Positions 14,945 through 23,940 of a stretch of 64,000 bases of DNA are shown one piece after another. Made by a program: the position numbers and the translations under genes. The notes beneath the pieces are model-generated. The model was not told where the DNA came from and ran no database searches. It worked only from the letters and a program-made list of their open reading frames with translations. The stretch lies in NCBI RefSeq assembly GCF_002803155.1, contig NZ_NNBP01000036.1:29343-93342 (forward strand). The letters run 5' to 3'. The stretch is from Streptomyces sp. CB02959 (GTDB taxonomy: Bacteria; Actinomycetota; Actinomycetes; Streptomycetales; Streptomycetaceae). Each line of letters starts with the position of its first letter. Position 1 is the stretch's first letter.

Positions 14945-15832
14945 GTGCCAGGGCACATGGTGCGGCGTATCGATGTGACGGGATCCGGCGGTGTGCGGCT
15001 CGCGGCCTGGGAATTCACCGACCCGCCCAAGAGCGGCGGCGGGCTGGAGGAGCGCGGGCGGCGCCCCGGTGTGCTGTTGCTCCACGGCCTGATGGGACGC
15101 GCCTCGCACTGGGCGGACACCGCCCGCCGGCTGAGCGCGGTGCACCGCGCGGTCGCCCTCGACCAGCGCGGCCACGGCCGCAGCGAGAAGCCCCTTGAGG
15201 GCCCCCTGGACCGCACCGCCTACGTCGAGGACGCCATCGCCGCCCTTGAGCAGTTGGAGCTGGGCCCGGCCGCCCTGGTCGGCCATGCCATGGGAGCCCT
15301 GACGGCCTGGCAGGTGGCGGCCAGACGCCCGGACCTGGTCAGCGCGCTGGTGATCTGCGATATGCGGGCCTCGGCGCTCGGGGCGGCCTCGCAGCGCGAG
15401 TGGGCGGAGTGGTTCCGCTCCTGGCCGGTGCCGTTCGCCACCCTCGGGGACGTCCGCAAGTGGTTCGGGGAGGACGATCCGACCCTGGAGCGTCCCCGGC
15501 CGGCCCGCGGGGAGTTCTTCGCCGAGGTGATGGCCGAGCGCGCCGACGGCTGGCGCCCGGTCTTCTCCCGCCGCCAGATGCTCAGCGCCCGCGAGACCTG
15601 GGTGTACGACGCCCACTGGGAGGAGCTCGCCCAGGTCGCCTGCCCCACCCTCGTCGTCCGCGGCCTCGACGCCGAACTGGGCCGCGCCGAGGCCCAGGAG
15701 ATGGTCCGGGTGCTGCCCCGCGGCGAGTACGCCGAGATCCCCGAAGCCGGCCATCTGCTGCCCTGGGAGCAGCCCGACGCCTGGTGCCGGGCCATCGAGC
15801 CGTTCCTCGGTGCACTGACGGCCCACCCCTGA
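14945..15832 (+). CDS. alpha/beta hydrolase
   Basis: 295-residue alpha/beta-fold hydrolase of unknown substrate. The fold is clear: oxyanion segment VLLLHGLMGRASHW, DQRGHGRSEKP, lid region, PTLVVRGLDAELGRAEA, and catalytic His in EIPEAGHLLPWEQP. The nucleophile elbow reads GHAMGALTAW, so the usual G-x-S-x-G serine is replaced by Ala; the protein may be non-catalytic or use another residue. GTG 14945 is chosen because GGGGAAG (14931-14937) is 7 bases upstream; ATG 14957 is the alternative. The SOS-like box upstream suggests control by LexA after DNA damage, which would be unusual for a hydrolase. Monocistronic; convergent with the lipoprotein gene. Confidence 0.85.
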   Translation: MPGHMVRRIDVTGSGGVRLAAWEFTDPPKSGGGLEERGRRPGVLLLHGLMGRASHWADTARRLSAVHRAVALDQRGHGRSEKPLEGPLDRTAYVEDAIAALEQLELGPAALVGHAMGALTAWQVAARRPDLVSALVICDMRASALGAASQREWAEWFRSWPVPFATLGDVRKWFGEDDPTLERPRPARGEFFAEVMAERADGWRPVFSRRQMLSARETWVYDAHWEELAQVACPTLVVRGLDAELGRAEAQEMVRVLPRGEYAEIPEAGHLLPWEQPDAWCRAIEPFLGALTAHP

Positions 15833-16011
15833 CCGCCACCGGCCCGTTCGGCACGGCGCTCCCGCGGAGGACCGGCGCCGCCCGGGCCTACGCAACCACC
15901 GTGTGAATCAAGCAAATTGACGCCCCGTCGGATCAGGTGACCGACTGCTCCGCGGAGTGGGGCCGGGTGGCTCCGTCGGCCGGCTTTCCGCGCCGCCGAC
16001 GCGGGCCGTCC

Positions 16012-16644
16012 TCAGCCGGCGTCGGCGAACTTCCAGACGAGCGGGTCGGCGGCACTCTCGTCGCCCCAGCGGACCTCCAGGGACCTGGCGCCCTTGGGGA
16101 TCATGTACGTCTGGCAGATGACGTGGCTCTCGCCGACCTGCCAGTTGTCGAAGTCGACCGGGTCCTGGCAGCCGGGAAGGTCGTCCGGGGCGCCGATGAG
16201 CATGCCGCCGCGCTGGCCGTCCGCATAGATCTCGGTGCCGTTGGCCACCTTTGCCAGGCCCTTGACGACGGCGGGGCCCTTGTTCGTGTACTTCACATAT
16301 GCGGTCGCGGGGACCAGGCCATTGGCGGCCTGGACCATTTTCTTCGCCTCGTCCTCGGTTCCGACGTGGACCTTCTGCGCGACGACCTCGTAGGTGATTT
16401 TCCCGGACTCTTCCTTGTACTGCCCGGTGCCGCTCTGGCCGGACTCCAGGGCACCGCCGCCGACCGGATCGGTCGGCTTCTCGTCGGTCTTCGCCACGGT
16501 GTCCACGGCGTTCTTCCCGGCGTCCGCTCCGGAACCGGTGGCGGAACCCGACGCGTCCTTCTTCCCACCGCAGGCGGTCAGCGCCAGTGCCAGTACGGCA
16601 ACCGGCGCGGCGGCGCGCAGCCATGCGGTCCTGGTGTGCAGCAA
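16012..16644 (-). CDS. secreted lipoprotein of unknown function
   Basis: About 210 residues. The N terminus LLHTRTAWLRAAAPVAVLAL then ALTACGGKK is a classical lipoprotein signal with lipobox LTAC, so the mature protein should be lipid-anchored outside the membrane. A Ser/Gly/Asp/Lys-rich linker (about 40 residues) follows, then a compact domain beginning GKITYEVVAQKVHVGTEDEA with two cysteines (LPGCQDP, HVICQTY), possibly a disulfide, ending in SLEVRWGDESAADPLVWKF. TTG 16644 is chosen because GGGAGAA precedes it and the signal starts there; the longer open frame upstream adds implausible sequence. No domain name is recognised. Confidence 0.8.
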   Translation of the reverse strand: MLHTRTAWLRAAAPVAVLALALTACGGKKDASGSATGSGADAGKNAVDTVAKTDEKPTDPVGGGALESGQSGTGQYKEESGKITYEVVAQKVHVGTEDEAKKMVQAANGLVPATAYVKYTNKGPAVVKGLAKVANGTEIYADGQRGGMLIGAPDDLPGCQDPVDFDNWQVGESHVICQTYMIPKGARSLEVRWGDESAADPLVWKFADAG

Positions 16645-17020
16645 AGCGTTCTCCCGGCTCTTGCTCTCCCCCGTTGCGCAGCACCGTTGCCCAGTGCTCG
16701 CGAACGGCTGTGAGAGCGGAGCATAAGAGCGCGCTTTCGCCCGTGTCGAAACGTGGAATGCACGCGTCCGCCGCCTTCTGTTCAGGCGGCTTGGGAGCGT
16801 CCCGGTCGATTTACCGTAATTCCTGCAAACCGGCCGGCGGATTCCGCCGCCGGACCTGCCCAATTGGGGCTGAATTCAGCCGCATTGTCGCCTCGTCGCC
16901 CTCGAATGGTAATGCCCGGACAAAATTTGTGCGGGGATTCCGCGGTGGGCTCCGCCGCCGGGACGAGCCGGGCGAGGGTGCCGCGGGACGGAGGCGCTCC
17001 GTCCCGCGGGGCCGGCCCGG
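16645..17020. other. intergenic region upstream of the lipoprotein
   Basis: About 375 bases separating two minus-strand genes. It is richer in A/T than the flanks (for example aattcctgc.. around 16815 and ttgaattc around 16870 on one strand), consistent with a promoter for the lipoprotein; TATGCT on the minus strand (complement near 16720-16725) is a possible -10. No gene or terminator is evident. Confidence 0.35.
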
Positions 17021-18295
17021 TCAGGGCAACGTGCGGGTGAAGTCGCCGCGTTGCACCCGGACGGTGAGCGAGTCGCCGGCCAGCAGGGAGCCGTAGCCGG
17101 TGGCGGCCCAGAGGCTCTGCTCCGCCGGCACTTCGAAGTACGGGACCACATGGCCGTCCAGACGGTCCGTGAGGACCTCCGGCGCGCGACGGGCGCGGAC
17201 CGCGCGGAGGCAGGTGTCGCAGGCGGCGACGCGGAGTTGTTCCCGGCGGCCCAGCGGCCGCCAGGGTATGCGGCGGGCGGCGGGGCCGTGGAGCGGGTGG
17301 AAGAAGCACAGCGGCAGCGCGGCCGGGGCGGGGGAGAGCGCCGCGCGCCCCTCGGCCACCAGCGCGAACACGCCCGCCAGGTCCGGGACACCGCGTGCGC
17401 GGTCCAGCACCGTGCCGGCCGCGGCATAGGCGTCCAGGGCGCGCTCGACGGCCGCCGGATCGCCGGTGGCGGCACGGGACTCCTCGCCGAGCCGCACCAC
17501 CTCCTCGCCGGCCCGCTCGCGCAGCCCGTCCTCATCGGCCTTGTGCGCGGCGGCGAAGACCGACCGGGGCAGCGCGAACGGCGTCCCGAAGTCCCGCAGT
17601 CGCGAGCGGCGCCGCAGCAGGAGCCAGCCCGCGGCGACCACCAGCACCGGACCGGCGGCCAGCGCCACGATCCGCACGACCGGGGAAGTCGCCTGCCCCG
17701 TGGGGGACTTCGGCGTGCCGCTGCCCGACGGCCTGCTGCTCGGCGTGCCGAGGTGGGCGGTGAGCCGCTGGTAGACCTGGTCGCCGTTGCCGGCCTTGAT
17801 GACGTCGATGGCCCGGGAGATCCGCTTGGCCAGCCCGGCGCCCTTCATCGAGTCGTCGAAGTAGACCGAGGCGGCGGCGTTCTCCGCCTGGTGGGAGTGG
17901 GTGGGCCAGGCGCGGGCCTCGATGTCGTCGGTGAAGCCCCCCGGGGTGATGAGGATGGCCGGGCCGCCCCCCATCCGGTCGTGCACCACCTCGGTCAGCT
18001 GCTCCGGCTTGCCGGCCCAGTTGTCCCCCTCGACCAGCGGGACCAGGACGACCCGGATCGGCAGGTGGCTCTGCTGGATCTGCTGCACCAGTGCCCGCTG
18101 GTCGGCCGCGTCGACCGCCGCGGAGAGGGACGGGTCGACGTACACCGGTGAGGTGCGCAGCGCGTCGGCGATCTTCTGTCCCGGGCTCTGCGCGGCCGCG
18201 GCGGGCCCCGCGGCGGCGCAGAGCAGCGCGGCGGAGGCCGCGCCGACGGCAAGGACGGACCGCAGCGAACGGCGGTGACGAAGGTCATTGGACAC
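17021..18295 (-). CDS. membrane protein with extracytoplasmic repeat module and cytoplasmic zinc-ribbon-like motif
   Basis: 424 residues, no named function. Signal peptide about 1-35 (VLAVGAASAALLCAAAGPAA), then a module (about 36-165) containing ALRTSPVYVDPSLSAAV, LPIRVVLVPL and VVHDRMGGGPAILITPGG; a Ser/Pro/Thr-rich stalk; one membrane helix at about 205-228 (VRIVALAAGPVLVVAAGWLL); and a cytoplasmic part with Cys330, HPLHG 333-337 and CDTC 359-362. The same module (twice) and the same C-x2-[NH]PLHG-x21-C-x2-C motif occur in the gene just upstream, whose last codons overlap this start by 11 bases. GTG 18295 has GGGAG 8 bases upstream. The module weakly recalls TPM domains, an uncertain comparison. 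Confidence 0.75.
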   Translation of the reverse strand: MSNDLRHRRSLRSVLAVGAASAALLCAAAGPAAAAQSPGQKIADALRTSPVYVDPSLSAAVDAADQRALVQQIQQSHLPIRVVLVPLVEGDNWAGKPEQLTEVVHDRMGGGPAILITPGGFTDDIEARAWPTHSHQAENAAASVYFDDSMKGAGLAKRISRAIDVIKAGNGDQVYQRLTAHLGTPSSRPSGSGTPKSPTGQATSPVVRIVALAAGPVLVVAAGWLLLRRRSRLRDFGTPFALPRSVFAAAHKADEDGLRERAGEEVVRLGEESRAATGDPAAVERALDAYAAAGTVLDRARGVPDLAGVFALVAEGRAALSPAPAALPLCFFHPLHGPAARRIPWRPLGRREQLRVAACDTCLRAVRARRAPEVLTDRLDGHVVPYFEVPAEQSLWAATGYGSLLAGDSLTVRVQRGDFTRTLP

Positions 18296-20393
18296 CGAAG
18301 GACTCCCGTACCTCGCGGGTGAGTTGGTCTGTGCCGGCGCCCTTGGCGAGCGCTGCCAGCGGACCGGGATGGACCGGATAGGGGCTGTAGCCCCGGCGTC
18401 CGGAACCGTCCGAACCGTAGAGCCGCAGCATCTCGCCGGGCGTCTCCTGGCACGCCGCGCACACCGGCCGCGGAAGCGGCTTGCGGCTGCCGGCGGGGCG
18501 CTTCGCCGTCTGCCCGGCGGCCGCGCCGTGCAGCGGGTTGCGGTGGCAGACATGCGTCGCGGCGGACGGCTCCCGGGCCGCGGTCCGGCCGACCCGCGCG
18601 AGCGTGATCGCGCAGGCGAGGCCGGCGGGGGTGGCGTCGTCGTCGATGCGGCCGTCGCTGTCGCCGTCGATCAGCAGCGCGGCGGCGTCCAGGCACTCCC
18701 AGGCCCGCCGCCGGGCCTCCTCCGGCAGATCACCGGCCGACTCCAACTCGGCGGTGAGCGCGGCGAGTTCCTGTCGCGCGGTGCGCCGCAGCCAGGACTG
18801 CCGGGGCTCGACCGGCGCCGCCGCTTCGGCCATCGCCCGGGCACCCCGGCGGCCCAGCCGCGCAACGATCGCCCACACCGCCACCACCAGCCCGAAGAGC
18901 AGCAGCGCGGCGAGTGCGCCGATGAACAGCCCGGGGTGGAAGTCCCCGGTGAACAGGCCGGGCAGCTTCTGCTGGGCGAGGAGGTACTTCGCGGGCAACG
19001 GCGGCAACGGCTCGCCGGCCGTCCTGGACGTCGGCGCCTTGGCGACGGAGGCGAGCAGTCTGTCCAGGCACGGGCCGAGCGTGCTCGCGTCGCGGTAGCC
19101 GGCCGCGGGCTCGCGGGACGCGCCGTAGAGGGCGCTGGTGTCCACACGGGTGCCGTAGTTGACGACCGAGAGGGAGCCGCTCGGCAAGTCGGCGATCACG
19201 AACAGGGCGTCGCGGTGCAACCGGTTGTGCAGCGACTCGGCCAGCAGGTCCGCGTTGCCGCCGGACTCGTCGTCCGGCGAACTGGGCAGGGCGGCGATCA
19301 GGACGGGGACCGGCAGGGACCCGAGCCGCTCGTGCAACTGGGCGCGCTGGGCGGAGTCCAGGGGGGACTGGCTCTCGGGATCGACGTACAGCGGGTCGTG
19401 CCGCAGGCCCTCGGCGACCCGGTCGACACGGGTCCGCAGATCGGCGGCGGTCGGCACCGAGCCGTCGCCCGTGCTGGTGTCGGAGAAGACCCGCGAGGCG
19501 GTGAAGGCCAGCAGTCCGGCGAGCACCAGAGCGCCGAGCGGCAGCAGCCATCCGCGGCGCGGCGCGGACCCGGGCCCGGGCCCGCCGACCGCCGTGGCCG
19601 GACCGCCCTTCACGGAGCGGCCGTTCTTCTGGGTGCGGCCGTTCTTCGCCGTGCCGTCCTTCCGCTTGCCGTCCTTTGCTCCGCCCGCCGGGCCGGGGAC
19701 GTCGGGCCGGCGGCGGACCCGGCGTCGGCGCAGCGCGTGGCTGGTGATCAGCAACGCGCTCAGCGGCACTCCGGCGACCACGGTGCCGGTCAGGAAGCTC
19801 TGGTTCTCCCGGTCGGTCTGCGTGGTGTGCAGGGTGGGCGGTTCGTGGGTGTTGTACGCGCCGCCGTAGGTGGCGCGGGCGGCCTCGGCGCGCCGGTGGG
19901 CCTGCCCCGAGGTGAGCACATCGACGAAGTGCCGGAACACCTCACGGGGCGTGGCGTCGTAGGGCAGTTCGTACAAGGTGGCGGTCTTGGCGTCCGCGGC
20001 GCCCGGCAGGCTCACGCCGTAGGTCTGCACATCGGACAGGCCCGACTCGGACACCGTGACGTACAGCCCCTTGCGGCCCAGGCGGTCGTGGATCCCGGCG
20101 AGCAGACCGGAGCCCATGCCCCCGGAGGAGGCGGACGGCAGGACGAGGACGTACGCCGGCACGTGCAGCCGCTTCGCTTCCGCGGCGAAGGCGGGGGCCG
20201 TCGAGCGCGGCACCACGCGCGGCATCTGATCGCTGATGTAGACCGGGTCGTGCCGAAGTTGCCCGGCGAGATAGGCGGACTGGCTCGCGGTGTCCGGCCC
20301 CGCGGGCGCGGCCTGCGCCGCACCGGCGGTGAACAGCACCGCCAACCACCCCAGCACCAGCACCATTCCGGCGTGCCGCACCGCCCCCACCAC
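18285..20393 (-). CDS. multispanning membrane protein with two repeat modules and zinc-ribbon-like C terminus
   Basis: About 702 residues, no named function. Signal-like N terminus (MVLVLGWLAVLFTAGAAQA), module 1 with LRHDPVYISDQMPRVV, VPAYVLVLPS and IHDRLGRKGLYVTV; membrane helix about 200-220; basic cytoplasmic linker (KDGKRKDGTAKNGRTQKNGR); second helix (LLPLGALVLAGLLAFTA); module 2 with LRHDPLYVDPESQSPLD, LPVPVLIAALPS and LHNRLHRDALFVIAD; third helix (LFIGALAALLLFGLVVAVWA); and a cytoplasmic region with Cys616, NPLHG 619-623 and CAAC 645-648. The start is uncertain: GTG 20393, GTG 20390 and later GTG/ATG codons are possible because GAGGG touches the first GTG. It overlaps the next gene and is likely co-expressed with it. 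Confidence 0.75.
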   Translation of the reverse strand: MVGAVRHAGMVLVLGWLAVLFTAGAAQAAPAGPDTASQSAYLAGQLRHDPVYISDQMPRVVPRSTAPAFAAEAKRLHVPAYVLVLPSASSGGMGSGLLAGIHDRLGRKGLYVTVSESGLSDVQTYGVSLPGAADAKTATLYELPYDATPREVFRHFVDVLTSGQAHRRAEAARATYGGAYNTHEPPTLHTTQTDRENQSFLTGTVVAGVPLSALLITSHALRRRRVRRRPDVPGPAGGAKDGKRKDGTAKNGRTQKNGRSVKGGPATAVGGPGPGSAPRRGWLLPLGALVLAGLLAFTASRVFSDTSTGDGSVPTAADLRTRVDRVAEGLRHDPLYVDPESQSPLDSAQRAQLHERLGSLPVPVLIAALPSSPDDESGGNADLLAESLHNRLHRDALFVIADLPSGSLSVVNYGTRVDTSALYGASREPAAGYRDASTLGPCLDRLLASVAKAPTSRTAGEPLPPLPAKYLLAQQKLPGLFTGDFHPGLFIGALAALLLFGLVVAVWAIVARLGRRGARAMAEAAAPVEPRQSWLRRTARQELAALTAELESAGDLPEEARRRAWECLDAAALLIDGDSDGRIDDDATPAGLACAITLARVGRTAAREPSAATHVCHRNPLHGAAAGQTAKRPAGSRKPLPRPVCAACQETPGEMLRLYGSDGSGRRGYSPYPVHPGPLAALAKGAGTDQLTREVRESFGVQ

Positions 20394-20611
20394 CCCTCGT
20401 TCGCGTTCTCGCCATGACGCTACAGCGCTTGTACGCCGGCCGGGGAACCCTGTGGATAACGTCCGGGCAAAGCCGGTGACCTGCGGTGTGACCTGCGGTG
20501 TGGCCTGGGGTTTTGCCGGGCGGGGCGCCCGTGCCGCCGCTCTGTGCGGTGGGTGCCGGGGCGGCTTTGCGGCGCCCCGCCCCACGACCCCCGTCCCGCA
20601 ACCCCCGCCCC

Positions 20612-22192
20612 CTACCGCCGCCGCGGCAGCAACAGCGCCGGGAGCACGGCGAGAGCCACCAGCGCCACCGCCCAGCCATACGTGTGCTGGAAGGCGTCGG
20701 CCAGTTGGGGCGCGAGGGGCCGTACCGCGGCCGCCGGCAGGGCGTGAACGGCCTCCAGGCCGCCGGAGAGCGAGCCGGGGAGGCGGTCGGCCATCGCACC
20801 GGCCAGCAGGACGGACATCAGCGCCCCGCCCACCGAGGAGGCGAGCTGCGGAACGATCGTCAAGGTCGTCGAGGCGGCCGGGATGCGGTCGCCGTCGATG
20901 CGCCGGGTCGCCGCGGCGATGGTCGGCATGATCGTCATCCCGACGCCGACGCCCATCACGGCGAGCGCGGCCATCAGCACCGCGTACGGGGTGTCGGCGG
21001 CCACCTGGGTGGTGAAGGTGAGGAAGCCGGTGGCGGCCAGCGCCACGCCCGTGGGCACGAGTCTGCCCGGTGCCACCTTGTCGCCGAGCCGGCCGGCGAA
21101 CTGCATCGTGATGCCGGTGGCCAGCACCTGCGGAATGCCCAGCAGTCCGGCGCCGGTCGCGCTCTGGCCGCGGACGACCTGGTAGTAGAGCGGCAGCAGC
21201 AGCATCGAGCCGAAGTAGCCGCCGGTGAACAGCGCCAGGGTGGCGACCGCCGTGCCGAACGGCCGGTGCCGCAGCAGCCGCAGGTCGAGCAGCGGCTCGG
21301 CCGCGGTCAGGGCGCGGACCACGAAGGCGGCCACGAGGACGGCCCCGAGCAGGGGCGGCAGCAGCGCGGCGGGGGAGGTGAAGGCGTGCCGTTCGGCGCC
21401 GGTGCTCAGCCCGTAGATCAGCAGCGCGAGACCGGGGGAGAGGGTCAGCAGGCCGGGCACGTCGAGCCGGCGGGTGGGCTGCGGGGTGTCCCGGGGGAAG
21501 AGGCGGGCGCCGAGCAGGAGGGTGAGGAGGCCGATCGGGATGTTGATCAGGAAGATCCAGCGCCAGGAGACCTGGTCGACCAGGTAGCCGCCCAGGACGG
21601 GGCCGATCAACGGGCCGACGAGGACGGGGATGCCGAGGATGCTCATGATCCGGCCGCGGTGCGCCGGGTCGGAGGCCCGGATCAGGATGGTCATGCCGAC
21701 CGGCGACACGGCGCCGCCGGCCAGCCCCTGGAGCACCCGGAAGGCGATCAGCGACTCGGTGTTCCAGGCGAGCCCGGCCAGCGCGGACCCGAGGGCGAAC
21801 GCGCCGATCGCCAGCAAGTACAGGCGCTTGGTGCCGAACCGCCCGATCGCCCAGGCGGTGAGCGGGATGACGGCGGCCAGCGCGAGTGTGTAGCCGGTGA
21901 CCACCCACTGGATGGCCGCCAACGGTGCGTGGAAGTCCGTGGAGAGCCGGTTGAGCGCGACGTTCACGACCGTGGTGTCCAGCACGGTCATCAGGGAGCC
22001 CAGCACCACGACGGAGGCGAGGGCGGCGATACGGGGAGTCCGGCCGCCGCTTCGCGCGGGCCGGTCGCCGGGGTCCGGCCGGCGGCCGGGCGGACCCGCC
22101 CCGTCGGCCCCGGGGGCGGCAACGGCGGCGGTGGCGGAGGAGGAGGCGGAGGCGGAGGCCGGGCCGGGAACCCGAGCAGAGGTCGGCGGCAT
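20612..22192 (-). CDS. MFS drug exporter, DHA2 (EmrB/QacA) family, 14 helices
   Basis: Proton-driven multidrug-type exporter of 526 residues. The first about 50 residues are low-complexity. Helix 1 carries the DHA2 signature LMTVLDTTVVNVAL; motif B-like RVLQGLAGGAVSPVGM and motif C GIPVLVGPLIGPVLGGYL are present. ATG 22192 has GGGAG 8 bases upstream. It follows the ABC permease on the same strand by 126 bases and precedes the membrane-protein pair. No TetR/MarR regulator adjoins it, and the substrate is unknown. Confidence 0.92.
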   Translation of the reverse strand: MPPTSARVPGPASASASSSATAAVAAPGADGAGPPGRRPDPGDRPARSGGRTPRIAALASVVVLGSLMTVLDTTVVNVALNRLSTDFHAPLAAIQWVVTGYTLALAAVIPLTAWAIGRFGTKRLYLLAIGAFALGSALAGLAWNTESLIAFRVLQGLAGGAVSPVGMTILIRASDPAHRGRIMSILGIPVLVGPLIGPVLGGYLVDQVSWRWIFLINIPIGLLTLLLGARLFPRDTPQPTRRLDVPGLLTLSPGLALLIYGLSTGAERHAFTSPAALLPPLLGAVLVAAFVVRALTAAEPLLDLRLLRHRPFGTAVATLALFTGGYFGSMLLLPLYYQVVRGQSATGAGLLGIPQVLATGITMQFAGRLGDKVAPGRLVPTGVALAATGFLTFTTQVAADTPYAVLMAALAVMGVGVGMTIMPTIAAATRRIDGDRIPAASTTLTIVPQLASSVGGALMSVLLAGAMADRLPGSLSGGLEAVHALPAAAVRPLAPQLADAFQHTYGWAVALVALAVLPALLLPRRR

Positions 22193-22317
22193 GGGTAACT
22201 CCCGTAGTGGAGAGACGAGTCGGGGTGCCGACCCGTTCACCGGCCGGCACCCCATACCCTCAAACCTCAACCAAACTTGATGTCAAGCGGTCGAGGTCGG
22301 CCCCGAGGGCCGTCGCG

Positions 22318-23940
22318 TCACCCCTTGCTGACCGCCGCCAGGATCTCCGGCAGCCGCGCCACCACCCGGGGAGCCGCCAGCCGCAGCCCCAGCGTCGCGA
22401 TGCCCACTCCGTACACCGCGCCGACCGGCAGCAGCACCCACAACAGGCTCTGCAGGCCCGCCACATGGAGCCAGATGGTCAGCCCCAGCAGCGGCGAGGT
22501 CAACACCGCGGCCGTCAGGAAGCCGCCGAACAGGCTGATCCAGGCGATCCCGGCCTGGCCGGGCGCCACGCTCTTGTTGCCCTCCGACGGGATGGAGTAC
22601 GGGAACAGCGCCGACGCCATCGCCCCGGTGGCGAGCAGCCCGCCCAGGAGGCCCAACGAGAGCCCGTAGACCTGGAAGAAGGCCGACCACGGGCCGATGA
22701 ACGCGGCGGAGCCGACGACGACCAGCGTGACGTACGGGACGGCCACCAGTGCCAGGCTCAGCGCCCGCGCCCGCAGCTCCTCGAAGGCGTCCCGCGGGGT
22801 GGAGATCGTCGAGGCGACCATCCAGAACGCCGAGGTGTCCTGGCCGAACTGGTTGTACATCTGCATGCCGAGCAGCGCGGACGCCGAGAAGGAGCTGTAG
22901 ATGCTGCCGTTGCCCTGGGCGGCGTAGACGATCGGCAGCAGCAGGCCGATGCCGAGCGCCATCGCCCAGGACATCTTCGACTTCGGATCGCGCCAGGCGT
23001 AGCGCAGCGTCCGCAGCATCACCGTGCCGGTCCGCCCGCCGGGCAGCAGCCGCGCGAGCCCGAGCTCCTCGCCGCCGGTCCGGCGCGCGCTGTCCTTCTC
23101 CACGGCCTGGAGGGTGGAGGAGTCCGGCGACGTCATCAGGGCGGTCAGGGTCCGCTGCCACCACCACAGGATCAGCGCCAGGGCCAGCACCGTCAGCGCC
23201 AGGCCGGCGGCGGCGCGCCCGTAGGCGCCGTGCCCGGCGTCCTCCACGGCGCCGAGCGCGGCGGCCGGCGGCACCCAGCGCAGCACCCCGCCCAGCGGCT
23301 CCAATACGGACAGGCCGTCCGGGCGGCCCAGTTGCTGGGCCGCGATGTTGACGACCTGGGCGCCGAGCGCGATGAACAGACCGCCCAGCACGGCGAGGTC
23401 GCGGCCCCGGCGGCTGGTCAGCAGCCGCGTCGAGGAGGTGGCCACGGCCCGCGCCAGGGCGACGCACACCAGCACCACCAGGACGACGGCCAGGGCGCCG
23501 ACGAGCGCGGCGGCCGCCCCGTCCGCGACCGCGATCACCGCGCCGGTCACCAGGGCGAGCGTGGTGATCGGGCCGACGCCGACCAGCGACGTCACCAGCA
23601 GCGCACGGATCAGCGGCCGGGGCCGCAACGGCAGCATCACCAGCCGGGTCGGGTCGAGGGTCTCGTCACCGGTGGGGAAGAACAGCGGCATCACCGCCCA
23701 GCCCAGGGTGAGCATCCCGATGAGGACGACGGCCAGCGTCCCGGCGTGCGGATTGCCGCGCAGCGCCACCAGGCCGAGGACGGCGGCGGCGGCGAAGACC
23801 AGGCCGGCGGCGGCCGAGACGACGTAGGCCGCGGTGCGTCCGGGGGACTGGCGCAGGCCGTTGCGCAGCAGCGTCAGCTTCAGTCGGACGAAGACCGGGA
23901 CCAGTGAGGAGGAGGGGGTGGCGGTGGCTTCGGTGCTCAT
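22318..23940 (-). CDS. ABC transporter permease
   Basis: 540-residue polytopic membrane protein, with repeated strongly hydrophobic segments such as AAYVVSAAAGLVFAAAAVLG, AMALGIGLLLPIVYAAQ and VTLVVVGSAAFIGPW, about ten or more helices. It has no ATPase motif. ATG 23940 overlaps the stop of the ATP-binding gene (ATGA, 23937-23940), making it the membrane half of the same exporter. Resembles large actinobacterial ABC-2 type permeases; substrate unknown. Confidence 0.85.
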   Translation of the reverse strand: MSTEATATPSSSLVPVFVRLKLTLLRNGLRQSPGRTAAYVVSAAAGLVFAAAAVLGLVALRGNPHAGTLAVVLIGMLTLGWAVMPLFFPTGDETLDPTRLVMLPLRPRPLIRALLVTSLVGVGPITTLALVTGAVIAVADGAAAALVGALAVVLVVLVCVALARAVATSSTRLLTSRRGRDLAVLGGLFIALGAQVVNIAAQQLGRPDGLSVLEPLGGVLRWVPPAAALGAVEDAGHGAYGRAAAGLALTVLALALILWWWQRTLTALMTSPDSSTLQAVEKDSARRTGGEELGLARLLPGGRTGTVMLRTLRYAWRDPKSKMSWAMALGIGLLLPIVYAAQGNGSIYSSFSASALLGMQMYNQFGQDTSAFWMVASTISTPRDAFEELRARALSLALVAVPYVTLVVVGSAAFIGPWSAFFQVYGLSLGLLGGLLATGAMASALFPYSIPSEGNKSVAPGQAGIAWISLFGGFLTAAVLTSPLLGLTIWLHVAGLQSLLWVLLPVGAVYGVGIATLGLRLAAPRVVARLPEILAAVSKG

